This document shows, piece after piece, positions 7,939 through 16,732 of a stretch of 64,000 bases of DNA. The DNA comes from Lysinibacillus sp. FSL K6-0232. GTDB taxonomy: Bacteria > Bacillota > Bacilli > Bacillales_A > Planococcaceae. The position numbers and the translations under genes are program-made. A model generated the notes under the pieces. It saw only the letters and a list, made by a program, of their open reading frames with translations, did no database searches and was not told where the DNA came from. Each line of letters begins with the position of its first letter. The first letter of the stretch is position 1. The stretch is from contig NZ_JBBOYW010000001.1 of the NCBI RefSeq assembly GCF_038008325.1, forward strand, positions 2,036,001 through 2,100,000. The letters run 5' to 3'.

Positions 7939-8115
7939 ATGATGATGACAGATTATCGAGAAGGCTATGAATATTATCGACAAGCTTGTGAAAAACATGG
8001 CTTAGAGCCAATTAATTTTCACTACTATATTTTAAATTTATCGCAGGAGCAGTTGGATGCCTATAACCATTATGCCAAAGTATCAGGAGGCTCAATTGAA
8101 TATGAGGTTTCTTAG
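7939..8115 (+). CDS. Small conserved-motif protein, 58 aa (paralogue 2)
   Basis: A 58-aa frame with three consecutive in-frame ATG codons (7939, 7942, 7945) after AAAGGAAG; the third is a plausible true start. It matches the 49-aa neighbour over about 38 residues (YREGYEYYRQACEKHG, then LEPINFHYYILNLSQ), then has a different tail ending EYEVS. It is probably a tandem duplicate of the gene at 7675 that has diverged. No known domain, signal peptide or membrane segment is visible. A terminator follows at 8121-8162. Confidence 0.72.
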   Translation: MMMTDYREGYEYYRQACEKHGLEPINFHYYILNLSQEQLDAYNHYAKVSGGSIEYEVS

Positions 8116-8120
8116 CCTAT

Positions 8121-8162
8121 AAAATGTCTTACTGCTTATTGCGTATAGTAAGGCATTTTTTT
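8121..8162 (+). terminator. Terminator of the small-protein pair
   Basis: AAAATGTCTTACT (8121-8133) pairs with AGTAAGGCATTTT, with one G-U pair, and is followed by a run of Ts. The remainder of the gap to 8431 is AT-rich and holds the promoter listed next. Confidence 0.75.
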
Positions 8163-8305
8163 ACTGTTTCTCATACAAAAGCAATTAGCTGTTATAGTAT
8201 AAAAGTAATTTAATTATCATAAATTTATAGGATTTCAAGCAACTATTTTCTATATTTTTTGTAAAAATACAGAAAAAATAACGTTGAATGTTTTTGATAT
8301 TTGGG

Positions 8306-8335
8306 TTGAATTAACTGCTTTTCTAAGACTATAAT
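8306..8335 (+). promoter_or_regulatory. Sigma-A promoter of the GGDEF-EAL gene
   Basis: TTGAAT (8306-8311), an 18-base spacer and consensus TATAAT (8330-8335). It implies a leader of about 90 nt before the ATG at 8432; I could not match that leader to a known c-di-GMP riboswitch. Confidence 0.6.
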
Positions 8336-8431
8336 ATAGTTACATAAAAAAGGGGCGCTATACCACAACTTTATACCTCGCTGTAAGATAAAGCAAAAGT
8401 ACCAAACCCTTCATATTTTAATGAACGGAGA

Positions 8432-10141
8432 ATGAAAATGATGAATATCACGCCTAGTAGTATGAATCAACACAATTATAGTCTAAAAGAATTACAGGAT
8501 ATCTTTTCTGCCATGAATAGTTCCATTATTGTAGCTATTACAGATCGTACAGGAAAAATTACATTTGTGAATGACCATTTTTGTAAAATTTCAAAATATT
8601 CACGTGAAGAATTATTAGGGCAGGATCACCGTTTACTGAACTCGGGCTATCATCCTAAATCTTTCTTTAAAGAGATGTGGAGAACTATCGGGAGAGGCGA
8701 TATGTGGAATGGCGAGGTGTGTAATCGTGCAAAAGACGGGAGCCTTTATTGGGTAAAAACAACTATTTTCCCATTTCTTGATGAAAAAGGGAAGCCGTAT
8801 CAATATATTGCGATACGTGTAGATATTACAGCACAAAAGGATATAAAAAAAATTACGCATATTGCCTATCACGATGAGTTAACAGGACTACCAAATCGTC
8901 GTAAATTAGAACAGCGTTTAGAAAATGAATTCCATCAATCTCGACGTACAGGAGAGAGGTTTGCGTTGTTTTTCATTGATGTGAATCGTTTCAAACACAT
9001 TAACGACGGGCTTGGTCATATTATTGGCGATATGTTTTTAGTAGAGATGGCAAATCGTCTGCGCAATATTGATTACACATCGAAGTCATTCTATCGCCAT
9101 AATAGTGATGAATTTGTAATGATTTTAAATGATGTCAATCGTATTGATGAAATGGCAAAGGAAATTATTAATGCATTTAATGAAAGCTTTATCATTGATA
9201 ACTATGAGTTTTATGCAAGCATTAGTATCGGAATTAGTATATTCCCTGATCATGCAGGCTCCATCGAGGAATTATTAAAGAACGCTGATATTGCGATGTA
9301 TGCCGCAAAATCTACACGCGGCAACCAATATCGCTTATACCGCGATAATATGGATGAAGCGAACGATAAATGGCTTTTATTAGAAACAAAATTACATCAG
9401 GCTTTAAAAAATGATGCCTTAGCGCTGCATTACCAGCCTAAAATTGATTTAAAAACAGATACAGTTGTTGGGATGGAGGCATTGCTGCGCTGGCATGATG
9501 CAGAATTAGGTCATGTCCCACCAGATCGCTTTATTCCATTTGCAGAGGAATGCGGACTTATTAATGATATTGGTATATGGGTGCTACGCAAGGCATGTGC
9601 GCAAGCGCGTCTTTGGAATCAGGAATATAGCTTAAGCTTACGTGTTGCTGTTAATATTTCACCGATTCATATTAGTACACCGGGCTTTGTGAATATGGTG
9701 CGTGAAATTGTTGCAGAAACAGGGTTTGACCCGCATTTATTGGAAATTGAAATTACAGAGATGAGCATGCTTGATTATACAGAGGAGCTTATTGATACCA
9801 TTAGGCAATTACGAGCACTCGGTATTACGATTTCATTAGATGATTTTGGCACAGGCTATTCCTCCTTAAATTATTTAAAAAAATTCCCTGTCGACGTACT
9901 GAAAATCGACCGTGCCTTTGTACGGGATATAGTGCCTGAAAAATCAGGAATTGCCATGATTTCAGCGATGATTTCCCTAGCCCATGCCTTAAACTTGCAA
10001 GTTGTTGCTGAAGGTGTTGAGGAGGAGGCAGAATTAAAGGTGTTACGTGAGCATGGCTGTGAGTATGTACAAGGCTATTATTTCAGCAAGCCGTTATCTG
10101 TAGAGGATTTTACCAATTTAATTAAACAATCTAGTTTTTAA
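8432..10141 (+). CDS. PAS-GGDEF-EAL protein, probable c-di-GMP phosphodiesterase
   Basis: The 569-aa protein has a PAS sensor domain (about residues 20-135), a GGDEF domain (about 145-300) and an EAL domain (about 315-565). The GGDEF signature has become HNSDEF, so cyclase activity is unlikely and the domain may only bind GTP. The EAL domain keeps its catalytic pattern: [43 protein letters not shown] and AEGVE, ending QGYYFSKP. It should hydrolyse cyclic di-GMP in the cytoplasm under PAS control. No membrane segment is seen. It has its own promoter and stands alone before the T-box leader of proS. Confidence 0.88.
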   Translation: MKMMNITPSSMNQHNYSLKELQDIFSAMNSSIIVAITDRTGKITFVNDHFCKISKYSREELLGQDHRLLNSGYHPKSFFKEMWRTIGRGDMWNGEVCNRAKDGSLYWVKTTIFPFLDEKGKPYQYIAIRVDITAQKDIKKITHIAYHDELTGLPNRRKLEQRLENEFHQSRRTGERFALFFIDVNRFKHINDGLGHIIGDMFLVEMANRLRNIDYTSKSFYRHNSDEFVMILNDVNRIDEMAKEIINAFNESFIIDNYEFYASISIGISIFPDHAGSIEELLKNADIAMYAAKSTRGNQYRLYRDNMDEANDKWLLLETKLHQALKNDALALHYQPKIDLKTDTVVGMEALLRWHDAELGHVPPDRFIPFAEECGLINDIGIWVLRKACAQARLWNQEYSLSLRVAVNISPIHISTPGFVNMVREIVAETGFDPHLLEIEITEMSMLDYTEELIDTIRQLRALGITISLDDFGTGYSSLNYLKKFPVDVLKIDRAFVRDIVPEKSGIAMISAMISLAHALNLQVVAEGVEEEAELKVLREHGCEYVQGYYFSKPLSVEDFTNLIKQSSF

Positions 10142-10179
10142 TTGCTATCGGAGAGCTGTTTTGCTAAAGTTAGATCAAA

Positions 10180-10425
10180 TATAATTGATGATGTGGCCAA
10201 GTAAGGAAGAATTGTGAAACAGAAAATATAGCAATTGCTGAAAGCTATATCACCGCTTCTTCGCTGAACACCTACCACGGAGATGTTATGCAAACATAAC
10301 CGAGTCGTTTTCGTTATCAAACGTGAGAGGGCTTTAAGTTTTGCTTAAAGCTAAATCAAGGTGGTACCACGTCTATCTAGCACAAGGACGTCCTTTTAAC
10401 AAGGACAGCTTTGTGCTTTTTTTGA
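10180..10425 (+). promoter_or_regulatory. T-box leader of proS (proline-tRNA sensing)
   Basis: The T-box sequence AAGGTGGTACCACG (10358-10371) is followed by a terminator made of AGCACAA (10379-10385) and TTGTGCT (10411-10417) plus seven Ts. Upstream, an AGTA motif (10200-10203) and GAACA-CCT-A (specifier CCT at 10271-10273) fit a stem I specifier loop reading a proline codon. A TATAAT at 10180-10185 is the likely -10. Uncharged tRNA-Pro should stabilise the antiterminator and turn on proS. The element class is certain; the exact specifier register is inferred. Confidence 0.9.
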
Positions 10426-10449
10426 TTTTACTGTTAGGGAGGAATGCAT

Positions 10450-11886
10450 ATGTCAAAGCAGCTAGAGGATTTTTCGAAATGGTATATTGAAACCATTCAA
10501 AAGGCAGATTTAATGGATTATACGCCTGTTCGTGGCTGTATTGCCTTTAAGCCAGATGGCTATGAAATTTGGGAGCATATTCAGGAGGAAATGGATCGTC
10601 GCTTTAAAGAAACTGGACATCGCAATGCCTATTTCCCAATGCTTATCCCTGAATCCTTCTTCCAAAAGGAAAAGGATCATATCGAAGGGTTCTCACCTGA
10701 GCTGCCATGGGTGACGGAGGCAGCAGGAGAACCATTAGAGGAACGTCTAGCACTTCGACCAACCTCTGAAACAATGATTGGCCATCTTTACTCGAATTGG
10801 ATCAAAAGCTATCGTGACCTACCTGTGCTGCTTAATCAATGGGCAAATGTCTTTCGCTGGGAAAAGAAAACCTTGCCGTTTATCCGTACATCTGAATTTC
10901 TATGGCAGGAGGGGCATACGGCACATGTAGATGAGGCAGAGGCACGTCAGGAAACCATGCAAATGCTGGACATTTATAAAGAGGTGGTGGAGCAAGTATT
11001 AGCCATTCCTGTCTATGATGGACAAAAAACACCGTCCGAGCGCTTTGCAGGAGCTGTTGATACGTATTCCATTGAGGCAATGATGAAAAATGGTAAGGCT
11101 GTGCAAGCAGGTACTTCGCATTATTTAGGCACTAAATTTGCGGAAGCCTTTAATATCAAGTATTTAACAAAAGCAAATAAGCATGACTATGTACACACAA
11201 CCTCTTGGGGCACTTCTACGCGTTTAATTGGCTCTGTCATTATGGTGCATGGTGATGAGCAGGGGCTTGTCCTACCACCACGCATTGCACCAACACAGGT
11301 TATATTAATTCCTGTTGGACCGTGGAAAAAGAATCCGCAAATTATGGAGCAGCTCGATACTATTTTTGCAACGCTTAAGGCGAAGGGAATTCGTGTACGT
11401 CTTGATGATTCAGACCAATCACCGGGCTTTAAATTTAATGAGTGGGAGCTCAAAGGCGTACCATTACGTGTAGAATTAGGGCCTCGTGATCTCGATAATC
11501 ATCAAGCACAGCTAAAGGCACGCGATGAGGTGGAGAAACAAGCAATTGAGCTATCCGCTATTGTTCCAGCCATTGAACAGGAGCTAGTAGCAATGCAAAC
11601 GCGCTTACTAGAAAAAGCACGTCAATTCCGCGAAGCCAATGCCCACACAACCATTGATACACTTGCACAATTACAGCAGCATATCGACATAGCCAAAGAA
11701 AATAGCACAATTCCAGGCTGGGTGCTTGCTGGATGGTGTGGTGAGGATGCCTGTGAGGAACAAGTAAAAGAACAAACGAAATATACCTCTCGCAATATTC
11801 CATTTAGCCCACCAACAACCAAAGCAATCTGTATTGGCTGTGGCAATAAAGCCAAGCATACAGTTTGGTTTGCCCAAGCCTATTAA
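10450..11886 (+). CDS. proS: Prolyl-tRNA synthetase, archaeal/eukaryote-like (short) type
   Basis: The 478-aa class II synthetase charges tRNA-Pro. It lacks the editing insertion of the long bacterial form and ends in the extra C-terminal domain typical of the archaeal/eukaryotic type, ending at HTVWFAQAY, with cysteines in CGEDACEE and ICIGCGNK. Class II motifs are seen: RPTSETMIG (motif 2 region), WANVFRWEKK, RTSEFLWQEGHTAH and, near motif 3, TTSWGTSTRLIG. I chose the ATG at 10450 because AGGGAGGA lies about seven bases upstream; the ATG at 10444 is too close to it. Expression is controlled by the T-box leader. A good terminator follows. Confidence 0.95.
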   Translation: MSKQLEDFSKWYIETIQKADLMDYTPVRGCIAFKPDGYEIWEHIQEEMDRRFKETGHRNAYFPMLIPESFFQKEKDHIEGFSPELPWVTEAAGEPLEERLALRPTSETMIGHLYSNWIKSYRDLPVLLNQWANVFRWEKKTLPFIRTSEFLWQEGHTAHVDEAEARQETMQMLDIYKEVVEQVLAIPVYDGQKTPSERFAGAVDTYSIEAMMKNGKAVQAGTSHYLGTKFAEAFNIKYLTKANKHDYVHTTSWGTSTRLIGSVIMVHGDEQGLVLPPRIAPTQVILIPVGPWKKNPQIMEQLDTIFATLKAKGIRVRLDDSDQSPGFKFNEWELKGVPLRVELGPRDLDNHQAQLKARDEVEKQAIELSAIVPAIEQELVAMQTRLLEKARQFREANAHTTIDTLAQLQQHIDIAKENSTIPGWVLAGWCGEDACEEQVKEQTKYTSRNIPFSPPTTKAICIGCGNKAKHTVWFAQAY

Positions 11887-11893
11887 TGAACCT

Positions 11894-11927
11894 AAGCCGA
11901 TTTCCTTTTGAGAAATCGGCTTGTTTA
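11894..11927 (+). terminator. Terminator after proS
   Basis: AAGCCGATTTC pairs with GAAATCGGCTT, with a seven-base loop and a short T-rich tail. Confidence 0.75.
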
Positions 11928-12018
11928 TAAAAATTATGTAAATGTAAAACTTTCCTTATAATAATGGCAGATTCACTGGAAATGAGGATGCCTATGATAA
12001 ACTTGCAATTGCTTTATA

Positions 12019-12642
12019 ATGACTATCTACATATTAAATTTTATAAATGAGGAAACGCTTGCCTCCTTTGCATTGCAAGGCGATACGCTTGTACATACGA
12101 AAACAAATATCCAAGTAGCGCATTATTTTGCTTGTTACTATGATTATTATTGTGAGCAACTAGCTATAACACCTGCACATCTAAATGCCTGCAAAAATCT
12201 TACGCTAACGCTTGTGCAAACAATAGAGGGCAAACGTAATAAGCTGACAATGCCAGCAGCACAGGGCATAGAGTGCATCATACAGCTTATTAATGATGTC
12301 GATGCCTTTTTACAGATGTATCATGGCAATAGCATAGTCTTCTTTATGCTTATTGAAGATTTTCTATGCCATCAGTCTGCAATGCCTTACCATAATCATT
12401 GTTTTGACATGCTCTTACAAAATTATGTAAATTATATTTTAGCTTTTCATTTTGAGGAGATGAATAAGCTTATAGACTACTTCACCGAGCAGCCATTATA
12501 CTGTAAACTAATTATTAATAAGCTTTTTGGATATACCATTTTTATGCAAAAAATAATAAAGCAAGCCAATATCGCTTTAAGCGAGTATCCAAGGCTTACG
12601 CAATTTTTCGAGCAGGAAACAAGCGATATCTATCAAGCATAA
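12019..12642 (+). CDS. Hypothetical protein, 207 aa
   Basis: A cysteine- and aromatic-rich, mainly helical protein (starts MTIYILNFINEETL; later HYFACYYDYYCEQL) with no signal peptide or clear membrane helix. No strong ribosome binding site precedes the ATG at 12019; a short competing frame opens at 11994 (after GAGGATG) and ends near 12050, so start choice is uncertain or translation is coupled. The open frame is long and clean, and it ends 14 bp before the Dph6-like gene, so the two are probably co-transcribed. I recognise no family. Confidence 0.6.
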   Translation: MTIYILNFINEETLASFALQGDTLVHTKTNIQVAHYFACYYDYYCEQLAITPAHLNACKNLTLTLVQTIEGKRNKLTMPAAQGIECIIQLINDVDAFLQMYHGNSIVFFMLIEDFLCHQSAMPYHNHCFDMLLQNYVNYILAFHFEEMNKLIDYFTEQPLYCKLIINKLFGYTIFMQKIIKQANIALSEYPRLTQFFEQETSDIYQA

Positions 12643-12656
12643 AGGAGAACATCATT

Positions 12657-13358
12657 ATGTCACAAGCCGTCAATTGGAAAAACAATGCACAAGGTCAGCG
12701 ATTTATTGCCTCCTTTAGTGGTGGCAAGGATAGTGTGTTAGCATTATATAAAGCAAAAAAAGTCGGGCAAGCAATGGGCTTGATTGTGATGCTGGAGGAG
12801 GAAGGTAAACGTTCCAGATCGCATGGTATGCCCCCTGCACTAATACAGGCACAAGCACAGGCAATTGGACTGCCTGTTTATACGGCTGCTGCGAGCTGGG
12901 CGGATTATGAGCGTGTATTTATCCAGCTTTTAGCAGATGCCAAGCAGCAAGGGGCAGAGGTATTAGTGACAGGGGACTTAGATATGCCTATTCATGATTG
13001 CTGGCATGATAAGGTGACAAAGCAGGCTGGTTTACAGCTTGCCATGCCATTATGGGACATGGACCATCGTGCTGCTGTGCAGGAATTTATTGATTTAGGC
13101 TTTGTTACAATGGTGGTGACGGTTAATTTATCACTTGGTATGACAGAGGAGGATTTAGGACGTGTGCTTACCCATGATTATATAAAGGAGCTTGAAGCAC
13201 GTGGGATTGACCCTTGCGGAGAGGGTGGGGAATTCCATACAACCGTTCTTGATGGACCACTTTTTCAACAGCCCATCACTATTCGCCAATGTCCCATCCA
13301 CAAAGATGGTGAATATGCTTTTTTACCGCTGGAATTAGCTAACAATAACGTCATGTAG
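12657..13358 (+). CDS. Dph6-type ATP pyrophosphatase family protein (DUF71)
   Basis: The 233-aa protein has the adenine-nucleotide alpha hydrolase P-loop SFSGGKDSVLALYKA near the N-terminus, then the family elements VLVTGDLDMPIHDCWHD and the C-terminal GIDPCGEGGEFHT. The latter two are typical of the diphthine-ammonia ligase (Dph6/MJ0570) family. In archaea and eukaryotes the family makes diphthamide on EF-2; bacteria lack that modification, so this paralogue must act on another amide-forming or nucleotide-dependent reaction that I cannot name. AAAGGAG precedes the ATG. A hairpin terminator overlaps the last codons (13341-13374). Confidence 0.85.
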   Translation: MSQAVNWKNNAQGQRFIASFSGGKDSVLALYKAKKVGQAMGLIVMLEEEGKRSRSHGMPPALIQAQAQAIGLPVYTAAASWADYERVFIQLLADAKQQGAEVLVTGDLDMPIHDCWHDKVTKQAGLQLAMPLWDMDHRAAVQEFIDLGFVTMVVTVNLSLGMTEEDLGRVLTHDYIKELEARGIDPCGEGGEFHTTVLDGPLFQQPITIRQCPIHKDGEYAFLPLELANNNVM

Positions 13359-13374
13359 ATGGCGTTATTGTTTG
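13341..13374 (+). terminator. Terminator overlapping the end of the Dph6-like gene
   Basis: AACAATAACG (13341-13350) pairs with CGTTATTGTT (13363-13372), followed by T. The stop codon lies within the loop. Confidence 0.65.
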
Positions 13375-13680
13375 ATGCTGCTATAAATTTGTTTCCAATA
13401 AATTGCCCACTTGCTCTGCCATAACTTGTGGTGGATAGGGCTTACCATTGGTAAACCACCATTCCACAATGCCAACAATGGCAGCCCCCAAAAATTGCAG
13501 TGTAATCTCCTGCTTATCCCCCACATCCTTTGTTAATTCCTCTATTACAAACGCCAAAAATATTTTTCTAAAATAGTGTGCGCCTTTACTATCTATATAT
13601 AAGGTGATTAACTTTTAGACTTACACTCTTTTTCTTCGTTTTCCTGTATACTATTCTTAATAGATATGAAACGGAGAAAA

Positions 13681-14217
13681 ATGATGCGTAAAATTGTCCT
13701 AATTCCTGAAGAACAAATTCCTGCTGCTTTAGAAGAATTAAAGCTTGTCATGAAAGAAGAAAACAATCATAAAATGTTCGTTCGCTACCAAGTGATTTAT
13801 ATGTTACTTTCCGGCGAATCGTATGAAAAAATTGTCGACTATACAGGTCTTTCTTTAGCGACGCTGTTCAATTATCGCAAAGCTTATTGTGAAAAAGGGA
13901 TCGCTGGACTTGGACGTAAAAAACAACCTGGTCGAAAGCGTCATTTAACGGCTGAACAAGAAGCACGAGTCGTCGCGACAATTGTCAACCAAACGCCTAA
14001 AGATGCTGGTTTTCCCGTTGAAATGAACTGGACAGCGCCTCTTCTTCGCGATTGGATTGAGCGAACATTTGGTGTGTCTTTTTCTGTACGTGGGACACGT
14101 GATTTATTGTACCGTCTTGGTTTAAGTTATACGAAACCAACGTATACATTGGAAAAAGCAGACCCCCTCAAACAAGCAGTTTTCCTTGAAAAATTTGAAC
14201 AGGCGAAAAAAAACTAA
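13681..14217 (+). CDS. IS630-family transposase, N-terminal frame (orfA)
   Basis: The frame encodes a helix-turn-helix region (YEKIVDYTGLSLATLFNYRK) and a winged-helix linker (LLRDWIERTFGVSFSVRG). The ATG at 13681 follows GGAG by six bases; an upstream ATG at 13666 also exists. The frame ends at TAA immediately after a run of eight As (14206-14213). A -1 slip in that run joins it to orfB, as is usual in this family. By itself it would bind the element ends but lacks the catalytic core. Confidence 0.82.
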   Translation: MMRKIVLIPEEQIPAALEELKLVMKEENNHKMFVRYQVIYMLLSGESYEKIVDYTGLSLATLFNYRKAYCEKGIAGLGRKKQPGRKRHLTAEQEARVVATIVNQTPKDAGFPVEMNWTAPLLRDWIERTFGVSFSVRGTRDLLYRLGLSYTKPTYTLEKADPLKQAVFLEKFEQAKKN

Positions 14218-14747
14218 TTCATGGTCAAATTGATCGTATTTTATTTGAAGACGAGTCAATGATCCGTGATTACCAAGCGATTTCCAACACGTGGTTTCTT
14301 AAAGGTCAACAAAAAATCATTCCAACATATGGCCGACATCAAGGGGTTAAGCTAATTGGTACATTGGATTACGAAACGGGCGATGTATTTTGCGTGCAAG
14401 AAGAACAATATACCGCTGTTGAATTCCTAAGTTTTTTAGAAAAAGTCATCGCTCGTTATCCGAATGAACGCATCGTGATGGTATTAGACAATGCGCGCAT
14501 ACACCATGCGAAATTGATTCAACCATTTTTAGAAAAGTATCAAGATTTCTTTGAATTTCTGTTCCTTCCGCCGTACAGTCCCAATTTAAATTTAATCGAA
14601 GGACTGTGGAAATGGATGAAGACAACGGTGATCCACAATGTCTTTTACTCAAATGTCGGAAAGATTCAACGTGCTGTCCAAGGCTTTATCCAAATGATTA
14701 ATCAAACACCTGAAAATACGGTGAATAGGCTGTGCTTGAAACTCTAA
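14211..14747 (+). CDS. IS630-family transposase, catalytic DDE frame (orfB)
   Basis: Read from the A8 slippery run by -1 frameshift (KLIHGQIDRILFEDESMIRD...), this part carries the DDE catalytic core: Asp in FEDES, Asp in VLDNARIHHA and Glu in PPYSPNLNLIEGLW. An internal ATG at 14259 could also start it, but would lose the first catalytic Asp. The frame is otherwise complete to LCLKL and stop, so the element may still be able to move. The fused product would be about 355 aa, normal for IS630 transposases. Confidence 0.82.
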   Translation, partial: KLIHGQIDRILFEDESMIRDYQAISNTWFLKGQQKIIPTYGRHQGVKLIGTLDYETGDVFCVQEEQYTAVEFLSFLEKVIARYPNERIVMVLDNARIHHAKLIQPFLEKYQDFFEFLFLPPYSPNLNLIEGLWKWMKTTVIHNVFYSNVGKIQRAVQGFIQMINQTPENTVNRLCLKL

Positions 14748-15192
14748 TTTTCTTTCACCGTATATATAGCATTGTTGTAAAAAATAATGTATGACGGTCA
14801 AAGTATTCAAACCATAATAGCTCTGCCTCAACATAATTCATATCCATAGCTAATGTACAAAGCTTACGTAATTCCTCTATATGCTCATCTGTTAATTTAT
14901 CCAGTAAATCATATTTATCAAGATAATGTAAATAAAAGGTTCTTCTATTGACATCTGCTCGATCGGAAATTTCTTGTATAGTAATAGCATCAAAGCCTTT
15001 TTCCGCCATTAATGCAAGAAAAGCATTTTTAATGGCTTTTTGAGATTTTATAATTCTGCGATCTATTTTTGTCATACTAGAAAACACCATACTTTCTACA
15101 CAATATCAAATTATTTGTGCACTATTGCTCTAATACTAGCAATTTGATTATTGCGAATAGCTACTATTTCTTTTAAATTATACACAGTTGAG

Positions 15193-15218
15193 TATTAATT
15201 CATCAAGGTGAATTAATA
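15193..15218. promoter_or_regulatory. Probable TetR operator: perfect 10-bp inverted repeat
   Basis: TATTAATTCA (15193-15202), a six-base spacer and TGAATTAATA (15209-15218) form a perfect inverted repeat between the broken tetR gene and the SDR gene. Its place just upstream of the SDR ribosome binding site fits a repressor site. With the regulator interrupted it should now be unoccupied. Confidence 0.65.
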
Positions 15219-15235
15219 GAATGGAGGAATAAGCT

Positions 15236-15976
15236 ATGATAAAAGATAAAGTTGTGATAATGACAGGCGCGTCCAGTGGAATTGGGGAGGCAACTGTCAA
15301 GGAGCTTGCTGCTAAGGGCGCAAAGCTGGTACTCGTTGCACGTCGTCAGGAGCGTCTTGCAAAATTGCAGGCAGACATTCAAGAAAGGGTGGACAGGCAG
15401 TTTATCAGGTTGCAGATGTGACATCCCCTATACAGATGGAGGCAGTAGCTGCCTTTAACACTTGAGCAGTTTGGACAAATTGATGTATTGGTTAATAATG
15501 CAGGCATTATGCCACAAGCATTTTTGTATAAGCAAAAGCTTGTCGAATGGGATCAAATGATTGATGTCAATATAAAAGGTGTGTTGTATGCGATTGCTGC
15601 TGTGCTTCCTACAATGCGTGAGCGTCAATCAGGGCATGTGATAAACCTTTCTTCTGTTGTTGGTCATCATATTTATCCGGGCGGTACTGTTTATTGTGCG
15701 ACAAAGCATGCCGTGCGAGCGATTTCGGAAGGCTTGCGTCAGGAAGAAGCGATGAGTGGGACAAATATTCGTGTTACCAATATTTCGCCTAGAGCCGTTA
15801 ACAGCGAATTATTAGCAACAACTTCAGATACTGATATGCGCGCAGGCTTAGATGAATTTTATCAAGTAGCGATTGATGCGACAAATATTGCAAAAACCAT
15901 TGCATTTGCTATTGAGCAACCTGCTGAGGTTGGTATCAATGAAATTATTGTGCGCCCAACCGTACAGGTAGGGTAA
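15236..15976 (+). pseudogene. Short-chain dehydrogenase/reductase with two compensating frame changes
   Basis: The N-terminal part has the Rossmann motif [19 protein letters not shown], and the C-terminal part has NNAGIMP, the catalytic Ser (LSSVVGHH) and YCATKHAVRA with Tyr and Lys. Both lie in the same frame, but about 75 bases between them (roughly 15388-15465) are readable only in another frame, as [18 protein letters not shown] base seems lost in GAAAGGG near 15388 and one gained near TTTAACACTT (about 15455). As written the gene stops at 15421. It may be a true pseudogene or two sequencing errors. AGGAATAAGCT gives a ribosome binding site. It probably reduced a small carbonyl compound and was under the TetR regulator. 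Confidence 0.8.
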
Positions 15977-15988
15977 AAGGAGAGAATC

Positions 15989-16732
15989 ATGAGTAGACCA
16001 TATTTATTTTGTCATATGCTTGTTTCATTAGACGGGAAAATTATCGGCTCCTATATGGATACACCTGAGGGGCAAGAAAGTAGCAACGTGTTTTATAACA
16101 TTGCATTTGGGGAAAAGCCTTTTTATAAGCATCAGGGCTGGCTATCTGGACGTACCACAACAGATGATAATTTCACCCACTATCAAACGCCGAACTTAGA
16201 TAACACTGCGCCAGCCGTACCAGCAGGAGATTTTATTGTCGACACAGATTTAGACAAATATTATGTATCCATTGACCCATCTGGCAAGCTGGGCTGGACA
16301 AGCAATATATTACAATACCGAGATACAAAGGCTCATATTATTGAAGTGTTGACAGAAAAAGCAAGCAATGCGTATAAAGCACTATTAAGAACACACAATA
16401 TCTCCTATATTATCGCTGGCAAAGAAACATTGGATTATGATATTGTAATGCAAAAGCTTAAAACATTATTTATGATGGATACACTGATGCTTGGCGGTGG
16501 TGGTGTGTTGAATTGGTCATTTATCCAAGCTGGGCTATGTGATGAAATCAGTATTGTCATTGCACCAACGGCAGATGGTTGTGCAACAGCTCCCTCATTG
16601 TTTGAAACACGAGAGGGCTTATCAACAGCTATACCTGTAGGATTTTCCTTAAAAGCTGTTGAAGCACAGGAGGATGGTAGTGTTTGGTTAAGATATACTG
16701 TGAAGAAGGCAGGGACTGATAATGGCAAATGA
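15989..16732 (+). CDS. RibD C-terminal / dihydrofolate-reductase-fold protein
   Basis: The 247-aa protein begins MSRPYLFCHMLVSLDGKIIG, the typical opening strand of the RibD-C/DHFR-like fold, and keeps the NADPH-binding segment LMLGGGGVLNWSFIQAGLCD with DEISIVIAP beyond it. It lacks a RibD deaminase domain, so a role in riboflavin synthesis itself is unlikely; such stand-alone proteins are predicted NADPH-dependent reductases of unknown substrate. AAAGGAG precedes the ATG. It lies 12 bp after the SDR gene and overlaps the cupin gene by 11 bp, so the three form one accessory redox operon. Confidence 0.8.
   Translation: MSRPYLFCHMLVSLDGKIIGSYMDTPEGQESSNVFYNIAFGEKPFYKHQGWLSGRTTTDDNFTHYQTPNLDNTAPAVPAGDFIVDTDLDKYYVSIDPSGKLGWTSNILQYRDTKAHIIEVLTEKASNAYKALLRTHNISYIIAGKETLDYDIVMQKLKTLFMMDTLMLGGGGVLNWSFIQAGLCDEISIVIAPTADGCATAPSLFETREGLSTAIPVGFSLKAVEAQEDGSVWLRYTVKKAGTDNGK

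Larger units (their letters stand above)
13602..14760 (+). mobile_element. IS630-family insertion sequence in tetR
   Basis: About 1.16 kb with imperfect terminal inverted repeats: the left end begins AGGTGATTAACTTTTAGA and the right end, read inward, CGGTGAAAGAAAATTAGA. Both ends abut four TA dinucleotides (13594-13601 and 14761-14768), matching the TA target choice of IS630/Tc1-mariner elements. It carries two overlapping transposase frames joined by an A8 slippery run. The exact outer base is ambiguous because of the TA repeats. It interrupts the tetR coding sequence. Confidence 0.85.
13381..15090 (-). pseudogene. TetR-family regulator gene split by an IS630-type element
   Basis: The 5' part (15090-14755) encodes a TetR DNA-binding domain: KAIKNAFLALMAEKGFDA, then TIQEISDRADVNRRTFYLHY. 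It breaks off at FFTTMLYIR where the insertion sequence begins. The 3' part resumes on the other side of the element (about 13601 to 13381, minus strand) and reads AHYFRKIFLAFVIEEL, then FLGAAIVGIVEWWF and a TAG at 13381-13383, which is the C-terminal domain of the same family. With one set of the flanking TA repeats removed, the two parts rejoin in frame. The product is therefore inactive here. The gene was divergent from the SDR gene at 15236, with a perfect operator-like inverted repeat between them. Confidence 0.85.

Noticed and set aside
8336-8431. Leader before the GGDEF-EAL gene, considered as a c-di-GMP riboswitch
   Set aside because: The conserved core sequences of the known c-di-GMP riboswitch classes were not found by eye.
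11187-11877. Several long minus-strand open frames across proS
   Set aside because: They are shadows of a clearly coding plus-strand gene, with no ribosome binding sites or recognisable products.
11994-12050. 18-codon frame overlapping the start of the 207-aa gene, considered as a leader peptide
   Set aside because: It has a fair ribosome binding site but no regulatory hairpin or codon run to suggest attenuation.
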